From NCBI RefSeq assembly GCF_030263895.1, contig NZ_CP127161.1, positions 1,488,001 through 1,552,000 of the forward strand: a stretch of 64,000 nucleotides of DNA. Direction: 5' to 3'. Shown piece after piece: positions 47,541 through 56,341 of this stretch (position 1 is its first letter; every line of letters starts with the position of its first letter). The stretch comes from Proteiniborus sp. MB09-C3. Its GTDB lineage: Bacteria > Bacillota > Clostridia > Tissierellales > Proteiniboraceae. The translations under genes were made by a program, and so were the position numbers. The notes beneath the pieces were generated by a model. That model was not told the origin of the DNA, searched no databases, and saw only the letters and a program-made list of their open reading frames with translations.

Positions 47541-48878
47541 ATGAAAAAAGCATTTAAAATTACTATATCCTTTGCCTTAATAGCATTTATTTTTATATGG
47601 CCTATATACGTTTTTATATACAAACCAGCACAAATAGAAAAGCAAAATAATGAAAAATCAGAGGAGTGGAAGGGGCTAATTCAGCTTTGGGATTTTCCAA
47701 GAGTTGATTCAAAAACAGGAAGTAGATATGGATGGATACAGGATAAAATCAAGAAATTTGAAAAACAAAATCCAGGAGTATTTATCGAGTTGACACCTTT
47801 AGATTGGAAAAAAGGACCTAATAAGCTGGAGGTATCCCTTAAAACAGGAAATCTCCCTGATATAGCTCCTATAGGAACGGAGTATATATACATGAATGAA
47901 TCTGTGCTAGAGCCTTTAGAAGAATACTTTACTAAGGATGAAATTAAAGAATTTAAGTATTTAGCAATGAATGCTGTTACTAAGGATGAAAAAATATGGG
48001 GAGTACCATTTATGATGACTACATATTCTATGTTTTTAAATGCTGAGATATTTAAGCAAAAAGGGGTAGAGCTACCCCTAGATGGGAATTGGACCTATGA
48101 AGAATTTGTCGAAAAAATGAAGGCTTTGACATGGGATGATAATAGTGATGGTAAATTAGATTATTATGGTTTTATTTCACCAATTAAGCCTGATTATTAT
48201 AATTTATGGGGTATAATATTAAGTGATGGTGCTGAAATAGTCAATGATAAGGGAGAATACTCCTTTTATGGAGAGAAGGCCATAAGCGGACTTAAAAAAG
48301 CTGTTGATTTAAAACAAAATTATAAGGTTACTCCTGAGGACTTTGGGTTATATGATGAAAATGAAGCCTGGGATTTATTCTTTAATCAAAGGACAATAGC
48401 AGTCTATCCTACTGGCTCCTGGGCTGCAAAGACTCTCCTAGATAAGTATCAATCTGGAGAAGGCTTTGAATATGTAGTAGCAAATTACCCTATAGGAGAT
48501 AGAAGACTGCCCATATCCTTAAATAACAGTGTTAGTGCATATGGAATTTTTAAGCAGGAGGATAAAGGTAAGCTGGATATGTGTATTAAGTTTCTAAAGT
48601 TCATAACTAAAGATAATTATCAAAAAGAATTAGAAAGACTGGGAGTTTTTCCTGTTAAGAGCACTGTAGAGGATACATATATTAATGATTCGAATATGAA
48701 AAAGATAGAGGATTGTTTGTCTTACACTATTCCACTTCCTAAGCATAAAGAATGGAACGAAATAGATAGGATTTTACAGAATCAAATAAGATTGGCTATT
48801 ATAGGAGAAAAGACTGCTGAGGAAGCTATTGAAGAAGCGAGAAAACAGGTTATGCAATTAAATGGTGGGGGAAGATAA
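47541..48878 (+). CDS. extracellular solute-binding protein, family 1 (sugar type), membrane-anchored
   Basis: 445 residues. The uncleaved-looking N-terminal helix (ITISFALIAFIFIWPIYVFI) lacks a lipobox cysteine, so it acts as a signal anchor. The rest follows the MalE/UgpB pattern: GWIQDKIKKFEKQNPGVFIEL, KTGNLPDIAPIGTEY, WTYEEFVEKMKALTWDDN and TGSWAAKTLL. It should bind a carbohydrate or similar solute outside the cell. No permease or ATPase gene lies beside it, so it is an orphan whose partner is elsewhere. The start follows AAGGAGTG. Confidence 0.82.
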   Translation: MKKAFKITISFALIAFIFIWPIYVFIYKPAQIEKQNNEKSEEWKGLIQLWDFPRVDSKTGSRYGWIQDKIKKFEKQNPGVFIELTPLDWKKGPNKLEVSLKTGNLPDIAPIGTEYIYMNESVLEPLEEYFTKDEIKEFKYLAMNAVTKDEKIWGVPFMMTTYSMFLNAEIFKQKGVELPLDGNWTYEEFVEKMKALTWDDNSDGKLDYYGFISPIKPDYYNLWGIILSDGAEIVNDKGEYSFYGEKAISGLKKAVDLKQNYKVTPEDFGLYDENEAWDLFFNQRTIAVYPTGSWAAKTLLDKYQSGEGFEYVVANYPIGDRRLPISLNNSVSAYGIFKQEDKGKLDMCIKFLKFITKDNYQKELERLGVFPVKSTVEDTYINDSNMKKIEDCLSYTIPLPKHKEWNEIDRILQNQIRLAIIGEKTAEEAIEEARKQVMQLNGGGR

Positions 48879-48887
48879 TAGAAATAT

Positions 48888-48926
48888 ACTCTCAATGTTT
48901 GGCCATGAATAATTCTATAGAAACAA
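48888..48926 (+). repeat. partial copy of the palindromic element's left arm
   Basis: ACTCTCAATGTTTGGCCATG and the adjoining AATAATTCTATAG resemble the left arm of the palindrome at 49937-49970 (ACGCTCACGGTTTCGGCCAC, AATAATTCTAAAG). Confidence 0.4.
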
Positions 48927-48998
48927 TGTTGTGAGTTGTTTATTATTACAAAAAAAGATATACTAAAATATATGATATTGCTGTAATGGGAGCTGATT

Positions 48999-49916
48999 AT
49001 GTTGGATAAAAACCATGTTTATAGAATGTTTAAAAATATAATTGAAAGGGGCACTGTTTTAACAGATGAGCCTATGAGTAAGCATACTTCTTTTAAAATA
49101 GGAGGCCCTGTAGATGTTTTTGTTATTCCGGGTACGGTTCAAGAATTAGCTAGTTCAATCAAGCTATGCAAGGATGAAGGACTAGGCTATTTTGTAATGG
49201 GCAATGGAAGCAACTTAGTCATTAGAGATAAAGGTATGCGTGGCATTGTGATAAAAATTTCAGAAAGCATGAGTAATGTAGAGGTAAAAGGTACAAAACT
49301 AATTGCTGAGGCAGGAGCTCTTTTATCAGTAGTGTCGAAAGTAGCCCTTAGGAATTCCTTAACAGGGCTAGAATTTGCTAGCGGAATACCAGGATCCCTA
49401 GGTGGAGCAATAGCTATGAATGCTGGTGCCTATGGTGGAGAAATGAAGGACGTAGTAGCTAAAGTAATGTGTTTAGATACTGATGGAAATTTTGTAGAGT
49501 ATGAAAATGCTGACATGAATTTTGGTTATAGACAAAGTAGAGTGCAGAATGAAAATTTAATTGTTGTTCAGGCAGAAATGGATTTAAAAGAGGGAAGTTA
49601 TGAAGATATAAAGGCATATATGAATGAGCTTACTGAAAAAAGAACATCAAAACAGCCACTTAATCTGCCAAGTGCTGGCAGCGTGTTTAGAAGGCCAGAA
49701 GGATATTTTGCAGGTAAGCTAATTGAAGATGCAGGCTTAAAAGGCATTAGACTTGGGGATGCACAGGTTTCTGATAAACACAGTGGTTTTATTGTGAATG
49801 CAGGGAATGCGACTAGCGATGATGTAATTAATCTAATCAGAGTGGTTCAAAAAACTGTATCAGATAAATTCGGGGTAAAACTTGAAACAGAGGTTAAAAT
49901 CATGGGAGAAGAGTAA
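48999..49916 (+). CDS. murB: UDP-N-acetylenolpyruvoylglucosamine reductase
   Basis: 305 residues. The FAD-binding domain has KHTSFKIGGPVDVFVIP and GNGSNLVIRDKG, followed by GIPGSLGGAIAMNAGAYGGEM. The C-terminal domain has SAGSVFRRPEGYFAGKLIEDAG with the catalytic serine and HSGFIVNAGNATSDDV. It is the short type II form. It reduces enolpyruvyl-UDP-GlcNAc with NADPH to UDP-MurNAc in peptidoglycan synthesis. The start at 48999 follows TGGGAGC. It begins the conserved murB-PHP-rapZ-yvcK run, though a 256-bp palindromic element separates it from the PHP gene. Confidence 0.95.
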   Translation: MLDKNHVYRMFKNIIERGTVLTDEPMSKHTSFKIGGPVDVFVIPGTVQELASSIKLCKDEGLGYFVMGNGSNLVIRDKGMRGIVIKISESMSNVEVKGTKLIAEAGALLSVVSKVALRNSLTGLEFASGIPGSLGGAIAMNAGAYGGEMKDVVAKVMCLDTDGNFVEYENADMNFGYRQSRVQNENLIVVQAEMDLKEGSYEDIKAYMNELTEKRTSKQPLNLPSAGSVFRRPEGYFAGKLIEDAGLKGIRLGDAQVSDKHSGFIVNAGNATSDDVINLIRVVQKTVSDKFGVKLETEVKIMGEE

Positions 49917-50172
49917 ACATATATAAATAAAATACACGCTCACGGTTTCGGCCACGAATAATTCTAAAGCTCATTCCAGCTAAAAATCCTACAGCTTGCA
50001 AACTCGCTATGCTTAATGGAGTTATAGAAATCTTTGATTTCGTTATAACTCCTTATGTCAGCGTATGCTGACCTTACCTTAATGTAGCTGCTTAACGGAT
50101 TTTTAGCTTACATTCGCTAAGAATTATGGTCGTGTCCTGCAAATGTTCGCTTAGTATTTTATTTATATATGT
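49917..50172. repeat. 256-bp palindromic element (MITE-like)
   Basis: The ends are perfect 19-bp inverted repeats (ACATATATAAATAAAATAC at 49917-49935, complement at 50154-50172). The interior pairs in stages: GGCCACGAATAATTCT with AGAATTATGGTCGTG, AGCTAAAAATCC with GGATTTTTAGCT, and at the centre GGAGTTATAGAAATC with GATTTCGTTATAACTCC. It starts at the base after the murB stop codon. The whole could fold as one long hairpin. Confidence 0.85.
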
Positions 50173-50202
50173 AGAATATTAATTGATGAAGGAGGGTTAC
50201 AA

Positions 50203-50934
50203 ATGAGAATCACAGGGGACTATCATACACATACTATATATAGCCATGGAAAAGGAACTATAAGAGAAAATGTTGAGAGTGCAATAGAAAAAGGATTAAA
50301 GGAAATAGCAATATGTGATCATGGGCCGAGGCATATGGGCTTCGGAGTAAAGAGATATAATTTTCAAAAAATGAGAAATGAGATAGATGCTTTAAACAAG
50401 GAGTATAAGGATATAAATATTCTCTTAGGTGTAGAATCTAACATTGTAAGCTATGATGGAGATATAGATGTAGATGATGAGATAATTAAACTCATAGATA
50501 TACTTTTGGTTGGATTTCACTTTGGAGCAGTGCCAAAGTCTTTAGGCGATGCGTATAAAATGTTTGTGTTAAATTATTTAGGCAAATTTTTTAAAGGAAT
50601 TGCAATGAAAGCTAGAAGATTAAATACTCAGGCAGTAATCAATGCAATAAATAGATATGATATTGATTTAATCACTCACCCAGGTGCCAAGGTAGATATT
50701 GACACAAGAGAGCTGGCTAAGGCTGCTTCTAAAAGAGGAACAGCTTTAGAGATAAATGCAAGCCATGGATTTTTGACAGTTGAGTATATTAAAATTGCCG
50801 CTGAAGAAGATGTAAAATTCATGATAAATAGTGATGCTCATAGGCCTGAGGACATAGGTAAAGTTGAAAAAGGAATAAGAAGAGCATTAGAAGCAAACTT
50901 GAACATAGATAGAATAATAAACGCCACTAATTAA
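50203..50934 (+). CDS. PHP domain metal-dependent phosphoesterase (second copy)
   Basis: 243 residues. Motifs are [14 protein letters not shown] (residues 5-18), [33 protein letters not shown] and [13 protein letters not shown]. It is the same YcdX-like class as the protein at 15623, with a similar active-site set but clear divergence. The substrate is unknown. AAGGAGGG lies seven bases before the ATG. It is followed 19 bases later by rapZ and so sits within the murB-rapZ-yvcK cluster. Confidence 0.88.
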   Translation: MRITGDYHTHTIYSHGKGTIRENVESAIEKGLKEIAICDHGPRHMGFGVKRYNFQKMRNEIDALNKEYKDINILLGVESNIVSYDGDIDVDDEIIKLIDILLVGFHFGAVPKSLGDAYKMFVLNYLGKFFKGIAMKARRLNTQAVINAINRYDIDLITHPGAKVDIDTRELAKAASKRGTALEINASHGFLTVEYIKIAAEEDVKFMINSDAHRPEDIGKVEKGIRRALEANLNIDRIINATN

Positions 50935-50953
50935 TAGAAAGAGGTGCTTTACC

Positions 50954-51811
50954 GTGAAATTTATTATCATAACCGGTCTTTCTGGTGCAGGAAAGAGCCA
51001 GGCAGTAAAGGTGTTTGAAGACATAGGATACTACTGTATGGACAACCTGCCACCTGCATTGCTACCAGACTTCGCAGATTTATGCTTATACTCTAAAAGG
51101 AATATTGACCAGGTTGCAGTTGTTGTAGATATAAGAGGCGGAAAGTTTTTTAATGATTTATTTAAAAGTCTTTATGATCTTGAGGAATCAGGATTTGAAT
51201 ATAAGATACTATTCTTAGATGCTTCGGATGAAGTGCTTATTAAGAGATTTAAAGAACAAAGAAGACCTCACCCTTTAAGCACTGAAGGTAGAATAATTGA
51301 CGGTATTGAAAGGGAGAGAGAAAGACTAAATGAAGTAAAAATGAAATCTAACTATATATTAGATACTTCAAATCTGACGACAGCTATGCTAAAAGAGGAA
51401 ATTAAGAATATCTTTGTGGAGGGTAAAGAAACAAAGAACTTAACAGTTTCCATTGTATCCTTTGGCTTTAAAAAGGGAATCCCACTTGATGCTGATTTAG
51501 TTTTTGATGTTAGATTTTTACCGAATCCTTTTTATGTTGCTGAACTAAAGGACTTTACTGGAAACGATGAAAATGTAAGAAATTATGTTATGAAATGGGA
51601 GCAAACTAAGACATTTATTGACAAGCTTATAGATATGATTGACTTTTTAATACCCTACTACATTAAAGAGGGTAAGAGTCAGCTTGTTATAGCTATTGGA
51701 TGTACAGGAGGAAAACATCGTTCAGTTACTATAGCCAATGTTTTATATGAGGATTTAAAGCAAAAAGGATATAGAGTTGTTATGGGACATAGAGATTGTG
51801 AAAAAGCATAA
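50954..51811 (+). CDS. rapZ: RNase adapter/nucleotide-binding protein RapZ (YvcJ)
   Basis: 285 residues. The P-loop GLSGAGKSQ (residues 7-15), VDIRGG, the central RRPHPLS and the C-terminal domain with [21 protein letters not shown] match the family throughout. It binds ATP/GTP. In enterobacteria it guides RNase E to GlmZ, while in Bacillus YvcJ is a GTPase linked to competence, so the exact role here is open. The GTG start follows AGAGGTGC. It is coupled to yvcK 12 bases downstream. Confidence 0.95.
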   Translation: MKFIIITGLSGAGKSQAVKVFEDIGYYCMDNLPPALLPDFADLCLYSKRNIDQVAVVVDIRGGKFFNDLFKSLYDLEESGFEYKILFLDASDEVLIKRFKEQRRPHPLSTEGRIIDGIERERERLNEVKMKSNYILDTSNLTTAMLKEEIKNIFVEGKETKNLTVSIVSFGFKKGIPLDADLVFDVRFLPNPFYVAELKDFTGNDENVRNYVMKWEQTKTFIDKLIDMIDFLIPYYIKEGKSQLVIAIGCTGGKHRSVTIANVLYEDLKQKGYRVVMGHRDCEKA

Positions 51812-51823
51812 AGGGGAAATATT

Positions 51824-52861
51824 ATGAAGCTAACTAATATAAAACAAACCAATAGAGCACTTGAAGAAAGAAAAAGACTCGCTGCGGCTCCCAAGGTAGT
51901 TGTTATAGGAGGAGGAACTGGGCTTTCAGTTTTACTTAGAGGCTTAAAAGAATACACTTCGAATATTACTGCTATTGTAACAGTTGCAGATGATGGTGGC
52001 GGCTCAGGAATTCTTAGAGAGGATTTAGGCATGCTTCCTCCAGGCGATATTAGAAGCTGCTTGTTAGCTCTTGCCAATACTGAGCCAGCTATGGAGAAAC
52101 TATTACAGTATAGATTCAAGGAAGGAAGGCTTAAAGGACAGAACTTTGGAAATTTATTTATAGCCGCCATGAACGAAATTCATGGAAACTTCGAGACTGC
52201 TATTAAAGAGATGGGCAGTGTACTAGCTGTGACTGGAAAGGTTCTTCCTATGACATTAGAAGATGTAAAGCTTTATGCTAAATTAGAAGACGAACATATT
52301 ATAGAAGGTGAATCTAATATACCCGTAAAAAATGGCGAATATAAAAGTAAAATAGACTATGTATATATTAGACCTGAAAAAGCTAAACCTGTAGACGAGG
52401 CTATAGATGCAATAAGAGAAGCGGATTGTATAGTACTAGGACCAGGCAGCTTGTATACCAGTGTAATTCCTAACCTTCTAGTTGAAAACATAGTAGATGA
52501 AATAGATAAATCAGAGTCAATAAAAATATATATATCAAATGTCATGACTCAACCAGGAGAAACTGACGACTATAGTGTATTAGATCATGTAAAAGCCATA
52601 AACAAACATTCTAAAGAAAGAATAATTGACTACGTAATAGCCAATGTTGAAAGGATTCCTGAGGATACTTTAAATATTTATATTAAGGATGGAGCAAGGC
52701 CAGTAATTATTACAGAAGAGGAAGAGAACATATTGGCTGATATGAATATTAAAGTGATTAAAAATAATCTCATAGATATTAAAAAAAATTATATTAGACA
52801 TGATGCTATTAGTCTAAGTGAGATAATAGTAGATTTAGTTATGAAAGAGAAAAAAAACTGA
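51824..52861 (+). CDS. gluconeogenesis factor YvcK/GlmR
   Basis: 345 residues of the CofD-like family: VVIGGGTGLSVLLRGLKEY, VTVADDGGGSGILREDLGM, PPGDIRSCLLALA and VLGPGSLYTSVIPNLLV. In Bacillus this UDP-sugar-binding protein supports growth on gluconeogenic carbon and promotes GlmS activity and cell-wall synthesis. AAGGGG lies ten bases before the ATG. It follows rapZ directly. whiA, usually next, is displaced to 58004 by a 5-kb block containing tnaA. Confidence 0.95.
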   Translation: MKLTNIKQTNRALEERKRLAAAPKVVVIGGGTGLSVLLRGLKEYTSNITAIVTVADDGGGSGILREDLGMLPPGDIRSCLLALANTEPAMEKLLQYRFKEGRLKGQNFGNLFIAAMNEIHGNFETAIKEMGSVLAVTGKVLPMTLEDVKLYAKLEDEHIIEGESNIPVKNGEYKSKIDYVYIRPEKAKPVDEAIDAIREADCIVLGPGSLYTSVIPNLLVENIVDEIDKSESIKIYISNVMTQPGETDDYSVLDHVKAINKHSKERIIDYVIANVERIPEDTLNIYIKDGARPVIITEEEENILADMNIKVIKNNLIDIKKNYIRHDAISLSEIIVDLVMKEKKN

Positions 52862-52875
52862 GGCTTATGTCAAGG

Positions 52876-52995
52876 CCACTGAAAAAGTCCTTTTTGTCAT
52901 CCTGAGCATCAGCGAAGGATCCCTCATGCATTGAAACATAGGATTCTTCGACTGCGTTTCAGAATGACAAACCCAAAAACAGACTTTTTCAGTGG
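52876..52995. repeat. 120-bp MITE-like element
   Basis: Terminal inverted repeats CCACTGAAAAAGTC (52876-52889) and GACTTTTTCAGTGG (52982-52995). The inner arms GTCATCCTGAGC and the TTTCAGAATGAC region also pair. The inner sequence resembles the hairpin at 55433, and one terminus recurs at 30845. Confidence 0.75.
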
Positions 52996-53015
52996 ACATC
53001 TTATATCCTCGGTTT

Positions 53016-53714
53016 TTATAATTCTCCTCTGTATTTTTGCATTAATGTAGAGAATAACGCAGGTGAAGTTGGCGGAGTATAGGTTATAGCATTAGCTCCT
53101 GCCTTTATAGTCTCTAATATACTTTCATCAGTAGGGCCTCCTGTTGCAATAATAGGTATATCAGGAAAATCTTTTCTTATTGCAGCAACAATTTCAGGAG
53201 TTTTGCTTGCACCAGAAACATTTAATATAGTGGCTCCTGCTTTAATCCTTTCTAAAATATCTGTCTTAATTGTAGTAACAGTAACGACTACAGGTATATC
53301 AATAGTACTTACTAATTCACTTATTACCTCATTTGCAGTAGGCGCATTTACTACTACGCCCATAGCCCCTTGAAACTCAGCATGTAAAGCAAGGTTAACA
53401 GATCTTTTGCCAGTAGTAATTCCGCCACCCACACCACAAAAAACGGGTACAGAAGCAGCAGTCATAATTGCCTGAGTTATTATGGGCTGAGGGGTAAAAG
53501 GATATACTGCCATTACTGCATCTGCGTTTATATTTTTTATTATCGCAACATCCGTTGAAAATACTAATGAACGAATCAATTTTCCGTTAACTCTTATTCC
53601 AGATGCCTCATCGATTACTTCAGGTACATTAATCATGTTACGCTTCAAATAACTTGAGATTGCAGGTATTCTTCTTTCTTCCAAACTTAATCCCCCCATA
53701 ATCATTTTTTTCAT
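53016..53714 (-). CDS. TIM-barrel protein of unknown function
   Basis: About 232 residues with a regular beta/alpha pattern: VFSTDVAIIKNINADAVMAV, VPVFCGVGGGITTG, GAMGVVVNAPTA, IPVVVTVTT, AGATILNVSGAS and IIATGGPTDESILETIKAG. The last strand is a phosphate-binding GG motif, as in ThiG, NanE or IMP-dehydrogenase-like barrels. No family-specific catalytic residue could be named. The start at 53714 is preferred to an ATG nine codons upstream, although the ribosome binding site (GGTGTT) is weak. It is divergent from tnaA, and the shared 240-bp intergenic region may coordinate them. Confidence 0.7.
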   Translation of the reverse strand: MKKMIMGGLSLEERRIPAISSYLKRNMINVPEVIDEASGIRVNGKLIRSLVFSTDVAIIKNINADAVMAVYPFTPQPIITQAIMTAASVPVFCGVGGGITTGKRSVNLALHAEFQGAMGVVVNAPTANEVISELVSTIDIPVVVTVTTIKTDILERIKAGATILNVSGASKTPEIVAAIRKDFPDIPIIATGGPTDESILETIKAGANAITYTPPTSPALFSTLMQKYRGEL

Positions 53715-53771
53715 TATAACACCACGACGAAATAAATCCAACGAAATTTTATGGCATACAAAAGTATTTCA

Positions 53772-53910
53772 GAAGACTTCAAAAGATAAAGTGGCTATTT
53801 ATCCCCCATATATTTATAATGTTAAGAAATAGAAATATAAATAAAATATAAAGGAAATATAAATTATTTATAGAATAAATTACTATGTAAAAAAATTTTG
53901 AAGACTTCAA
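53772..53910 (+). promoter_or_regulatory. two palindromic operator-like sites upstream of tnaA
   Basis: GAAGACTTCAAA occurs at 53772-53783 and 53900-53911. The second lies in the longer palindrome TTTGAAG-A-CTTCAAA. The sites are 128 bp apart in the tnaA leader/promoter region, suggesting a dimeric regulator that may loop the DNA. Confidence 0.45.
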
Positions 53911-53955
53911 ATAATTTTAGCAATTTAAATCGTTAAAGTAAAGGAGGGCTTTTTA

Positions 53956-55344
53956 ATGAGCGAAATCTATACAAAAATGGCAGAGCCATATAAGATTAAA
54001 ATGGTGGAAAACATCAGGTTAATACCTAAGGAAGAAAGAATAAGAAAGATACGAGAAGTAGGCTACAATCAGTTTGCATTAAAATCAGAAGATGTGTTTA
54101 TTGACTTGCTTTCTGATAGTGGTACTGGTGCTATGAGTGATAACCAATGGTCAGGGTTAATGCTTGGAGATGAAGCATATGCTGGCAGCAGAAACTTTTA
54201 CAATCTCCAAGATACTGTTCATGAAATAATCGGTTATAAATACTTTGTGCCAACACATCAAGGTAGAGGTGCAGAAAACATATTATTCCCTTTGTTGATT
54301 AAACCAAAACAGTATGTACTAGGAAATATGCATTTTGATACTACAAAGGCCCATATAGAGCTTAAGGGTGGAAGAGCTGAAAATTTTGTAATAGAGGAAG
54401 CATATGATACTCAGAAGGAGCATCCTTTTAAAGGAAACTTTGACTTAGAAAAGCTTGAAGCGTTCATTAAGGAAAAAGGTGTAGAAAATTGTGCGTTTAT
54501 ATTGATTACAGTTACATGTAATAGTGCTGGCGGTCAGCCAGTATCAATAGAAAATATAAAGGCTGTAAGAAAGATAGCAGATAAATACGGATTAAGAGTA
54601 TTTTTTGATTCAGCTAGATTTGCGGAAAACGCTTACTTTATAAAACAAAGAGAAGAAGCCTATAAGAACAAAAGTATAAAAGAGATTATAAAAGAGATGT
54701 TTTCATATGGTGAAGGACTTACTATGAGTGCAAAGAAAGATGGTATAGTAAACATGGGTGGTATGGTTGCTATTAAGGATGACGAAGAGCTATTTGGTGG
54801 AGTAAGGCAGATGGTAATTCCTATGGAAGGCTTCCCAACTTATGGAGGATTGACAGGTAGAGATATGGAGGCTTTATCAAGAGGTATTAGAGAAGCAGTT
54901 GATGAATCCTATCTTCAATCCAGAATTGGTCAGATAGAATATTTAGCAAAGAGACTTGATGAAGCAGGAATACCTATACAAAAACCTGTAGGTGGTCATG
55001 CGGTATTCGTAGATGCTAAAAAGCTTCTTCCACATATACCATATTATCAATTCCCAGCTCAGTCATTATGTGTAGAGCTATATATTGAAGCAGGAGTTAG
55101 AGGAGTTGAGGTTGGTTCATTCTTATTGGGAAGAGATCCTGATACAGGAGAACAGCTTGAATCTCCATTAGAATTGTTGAGACTTACCATACCTAGAAGA
55201 GTATACACTAATAATCATATGGATGTCATAGCAGAGGCTTTAATCAATATTGCAAAGAGGAAAGATGAGCTCAAGGGCTATGAATTTACTTATGAGCCAA
55301 AGGTACTAAGACACTTTATAGCGGAGCTTAAGCCTATTGAGTAA
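53956..55344 (+). CDS. tnaA: tryptophanase
   Basis: 462 residues, a PLP-dependent beta-eliminating lyase. THQGRGAEN and [13 protein letters not shown] (PLP lysine) are clear. Tyrosine phenol-lyase is the close alternative, but three diagnostic positions match tryptophanase: Asp in HFDTTKAH (Thr in TPL), Val in [14 protein letters not shown] (Arg in TPL) and His in LRHFIAEL (Phe in TPL). It converts tryptophan to indole, pyruvate and ammonia, feeding pyruvate to PFOR. GGAGGG lies eight bases before the ATG. No tnaC-like leader with tryptophan was found. A hairpin follows at 55433. Confidence 0.9.
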   Translation: MSEIYTKMAEPYKIKMVENIRLIPKEERIRKIREVGYNQFALKSEDVFIDLLSDSGTGAMSDNQWSGLMLGDEAYAGSRNFYNLQDTVHEIIGYKYFVPTHQGRGAENILFPLLIKPKQYVLGNMHFDTTKAHIELKGGRAENFVIEEAYDTQKEHPFKGNFDLEKLEAFIKEKGVENCAFILITVTCNSAGGQPVSIENIKAVRKIADKYGLRVFFDSARFAENAYFIKQREEAYKNKSIKEIIKEMFSYGEGLTMSAKKDGIVNMGGMVAIKDDEELFGGVRQMVIPMEGFPTYGGLTGRDMEALSRGIREAVDESYLQSRIGQIEYLAKRLDEAGIPIQKPVGGHAVFVDAKKLLPHIPYYQFPAQSLCVELYIEAGVRGVEVGSFLLGRDPDTGEQLESPLELLRLTIPRRVYTNNHMDVIAEALINIAKRKDELKGYEFTYEPKVLRHFIAELKPIE

Positions 55345-55432
55345 GCAAATATCCAAAATTTTTGATTTTACAATAGTCACTTATATGGTAGCTGAATAGT
55401 GAGTAAATAAAACTAGCTTTAATAATGATATT

Positions 55433-55487
55433 GTCATTCTGAGCGTAAGTGAAGGATTTATGAATTCTTCATTACGTCCAGAATGAC
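55433..55487. repeat. dispersed palindromic repeat after tnaA
   Basis: GTCATTCTG-AGCGTAAGTGAAG pairs with the TTCATTACG-TC-CAGAATGAC region. It is related to the interior of the element at 52876 and may double as the tnaA terminator, though there is no T-run. Confidence 0.6.
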
Positions 55488-55557
55488 GAAATATAAATAT
55501 TTCCTAAAACTTCTTAAATTAATAGAACAAATGTGCTTAATTCATATTTTCATATTA

Positions 55558-56103
55558 TCAATTCCTTTTATACTTTTCCTCCAATAAGCTTGAAATCAAG
55601 GCTCCTGCACTCCTTTTATCTAAGGCTGCTAAGTCAATGTCCCTATTCAAATCATCAGATAGCTTTTTTATAGTATCTAGCTGTCTTTTAGTAGGAGGTT
55701 CATTGAAAAAATCATTAGGAACATAAGCAGAGGATTCAAATGGATTATCCCTAGCTTCATTATCTGCTTCAAGATTTATCTCTTCAATTGCAGTCATTCC
55801 TACATTTGTTAAGTCTCTTAGAGCCCTTGCCTTTGCACGAGTAGATGCCATTCTAATTATATGGGGTTGAATTTTAGAATTAACTGAGCTTGGACTTGCA
55901 TCTCCATAATCAATGAAGGTTCCCTTGTCGGTAACTGCCGTAGCTTTACATATGGCGGTCATATTATTTTCCTTTGAGGGTGTCTGTACAAGCTCTACAT
56001 TAATAGATTTCAAATTTTTCTGATGCGCTAAATCCAAGAGTCCTTCATAGGTTACAAAAGATTTTCCCTGAAGATTTATAATAAACTTTTCATTAATAGA
56101 CAT
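55558..56103 (-). CDS. DNA-related protein of unknown function (Rad52/RecT-like segment)
   Basis: 181 residues. The block IIRMASTRAKARALRDLTNVG is typical (in two halves) of single-strand-annealing and related nucleic-acid-binding proteins, and GTFIDYGDASPSSV precedes it. The C-terminus (TKRQLDTIKKLSDDLN) is a helical tail seen in phage and chromosomal relatives. This suggests ssDNA binding or annealing, but no experiment-backed family is certain. AAGGTGATT is at good spacing before the ATG. No phage genes surround it. It is downstream of, but separated by a terminator from, the M42 peptidase gene. Confidence 0.6.
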   Translation of the reverse strand: MSINEKFIINLQGKSFVTYEGLLDLAHQKNLKSINVELVQTPSKENNMTAICKATAVTDKGTFIDYGDASPSSVNSKIQPHIIRMASTRAKARALRDLTNVGMTAIEEINLEADNEARDNPFESSAYVPNDFFNEPPTKRQLDTIKKLSDDLNRDIDLAALDKRSAGALISSLLEEKYKRN

Positions 56104-56182
56104 AAAATCACCTTTTTATTTTATTTTGCTACACTATGAGGTAAATAAACATGAAACTAAAGTAAAGAGATACAGTATATAG

Positions 56183-56226
56183 CAAAAAACAAAAAGTGCA
56201 GATTATATTAATTTCTATCTGCACTT
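56183..56226 (-). terminator. Rho-independent terminator of the M42 peptidase gene
   Basis: On the minus strand AAGTGCAGAT pairs with ATCTGCACTT and is followed by TTTTGTTTTTT. Confidence 0.8.
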
Positions 56227-56341
56227 AGGCTTACAGCTTTTAGTTCTAATTATTTTTGTTTTTTCGATATAAATATTGAAAGCTTTATACATTGCACATA
56301 TATTGGTCAACCAAATCAAAATTGTTATTACTCCTGTCTCA

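Noticed and set aside
53751-53789. 12-codon ORF upstream of tnaA as a TnaC-type leader
   Set aside because: It contains no tryptophan or proline stall motif and has no Shine-Dalgarno.
53956-55344. Tyrosine phenol-lyase
   Set aside because: The diagnostic positions (Asp in FDTT, Val in VEVGS, His in RHF) are those of tryptophanase rather than Thr, Arg and Phe of TPL.
55558-56103. Phage recombination module around the Rad52/RecT-like protein
   Set aside because: The gene stands alone between tnaA and the M42 peptidase with no other phage-type genes.
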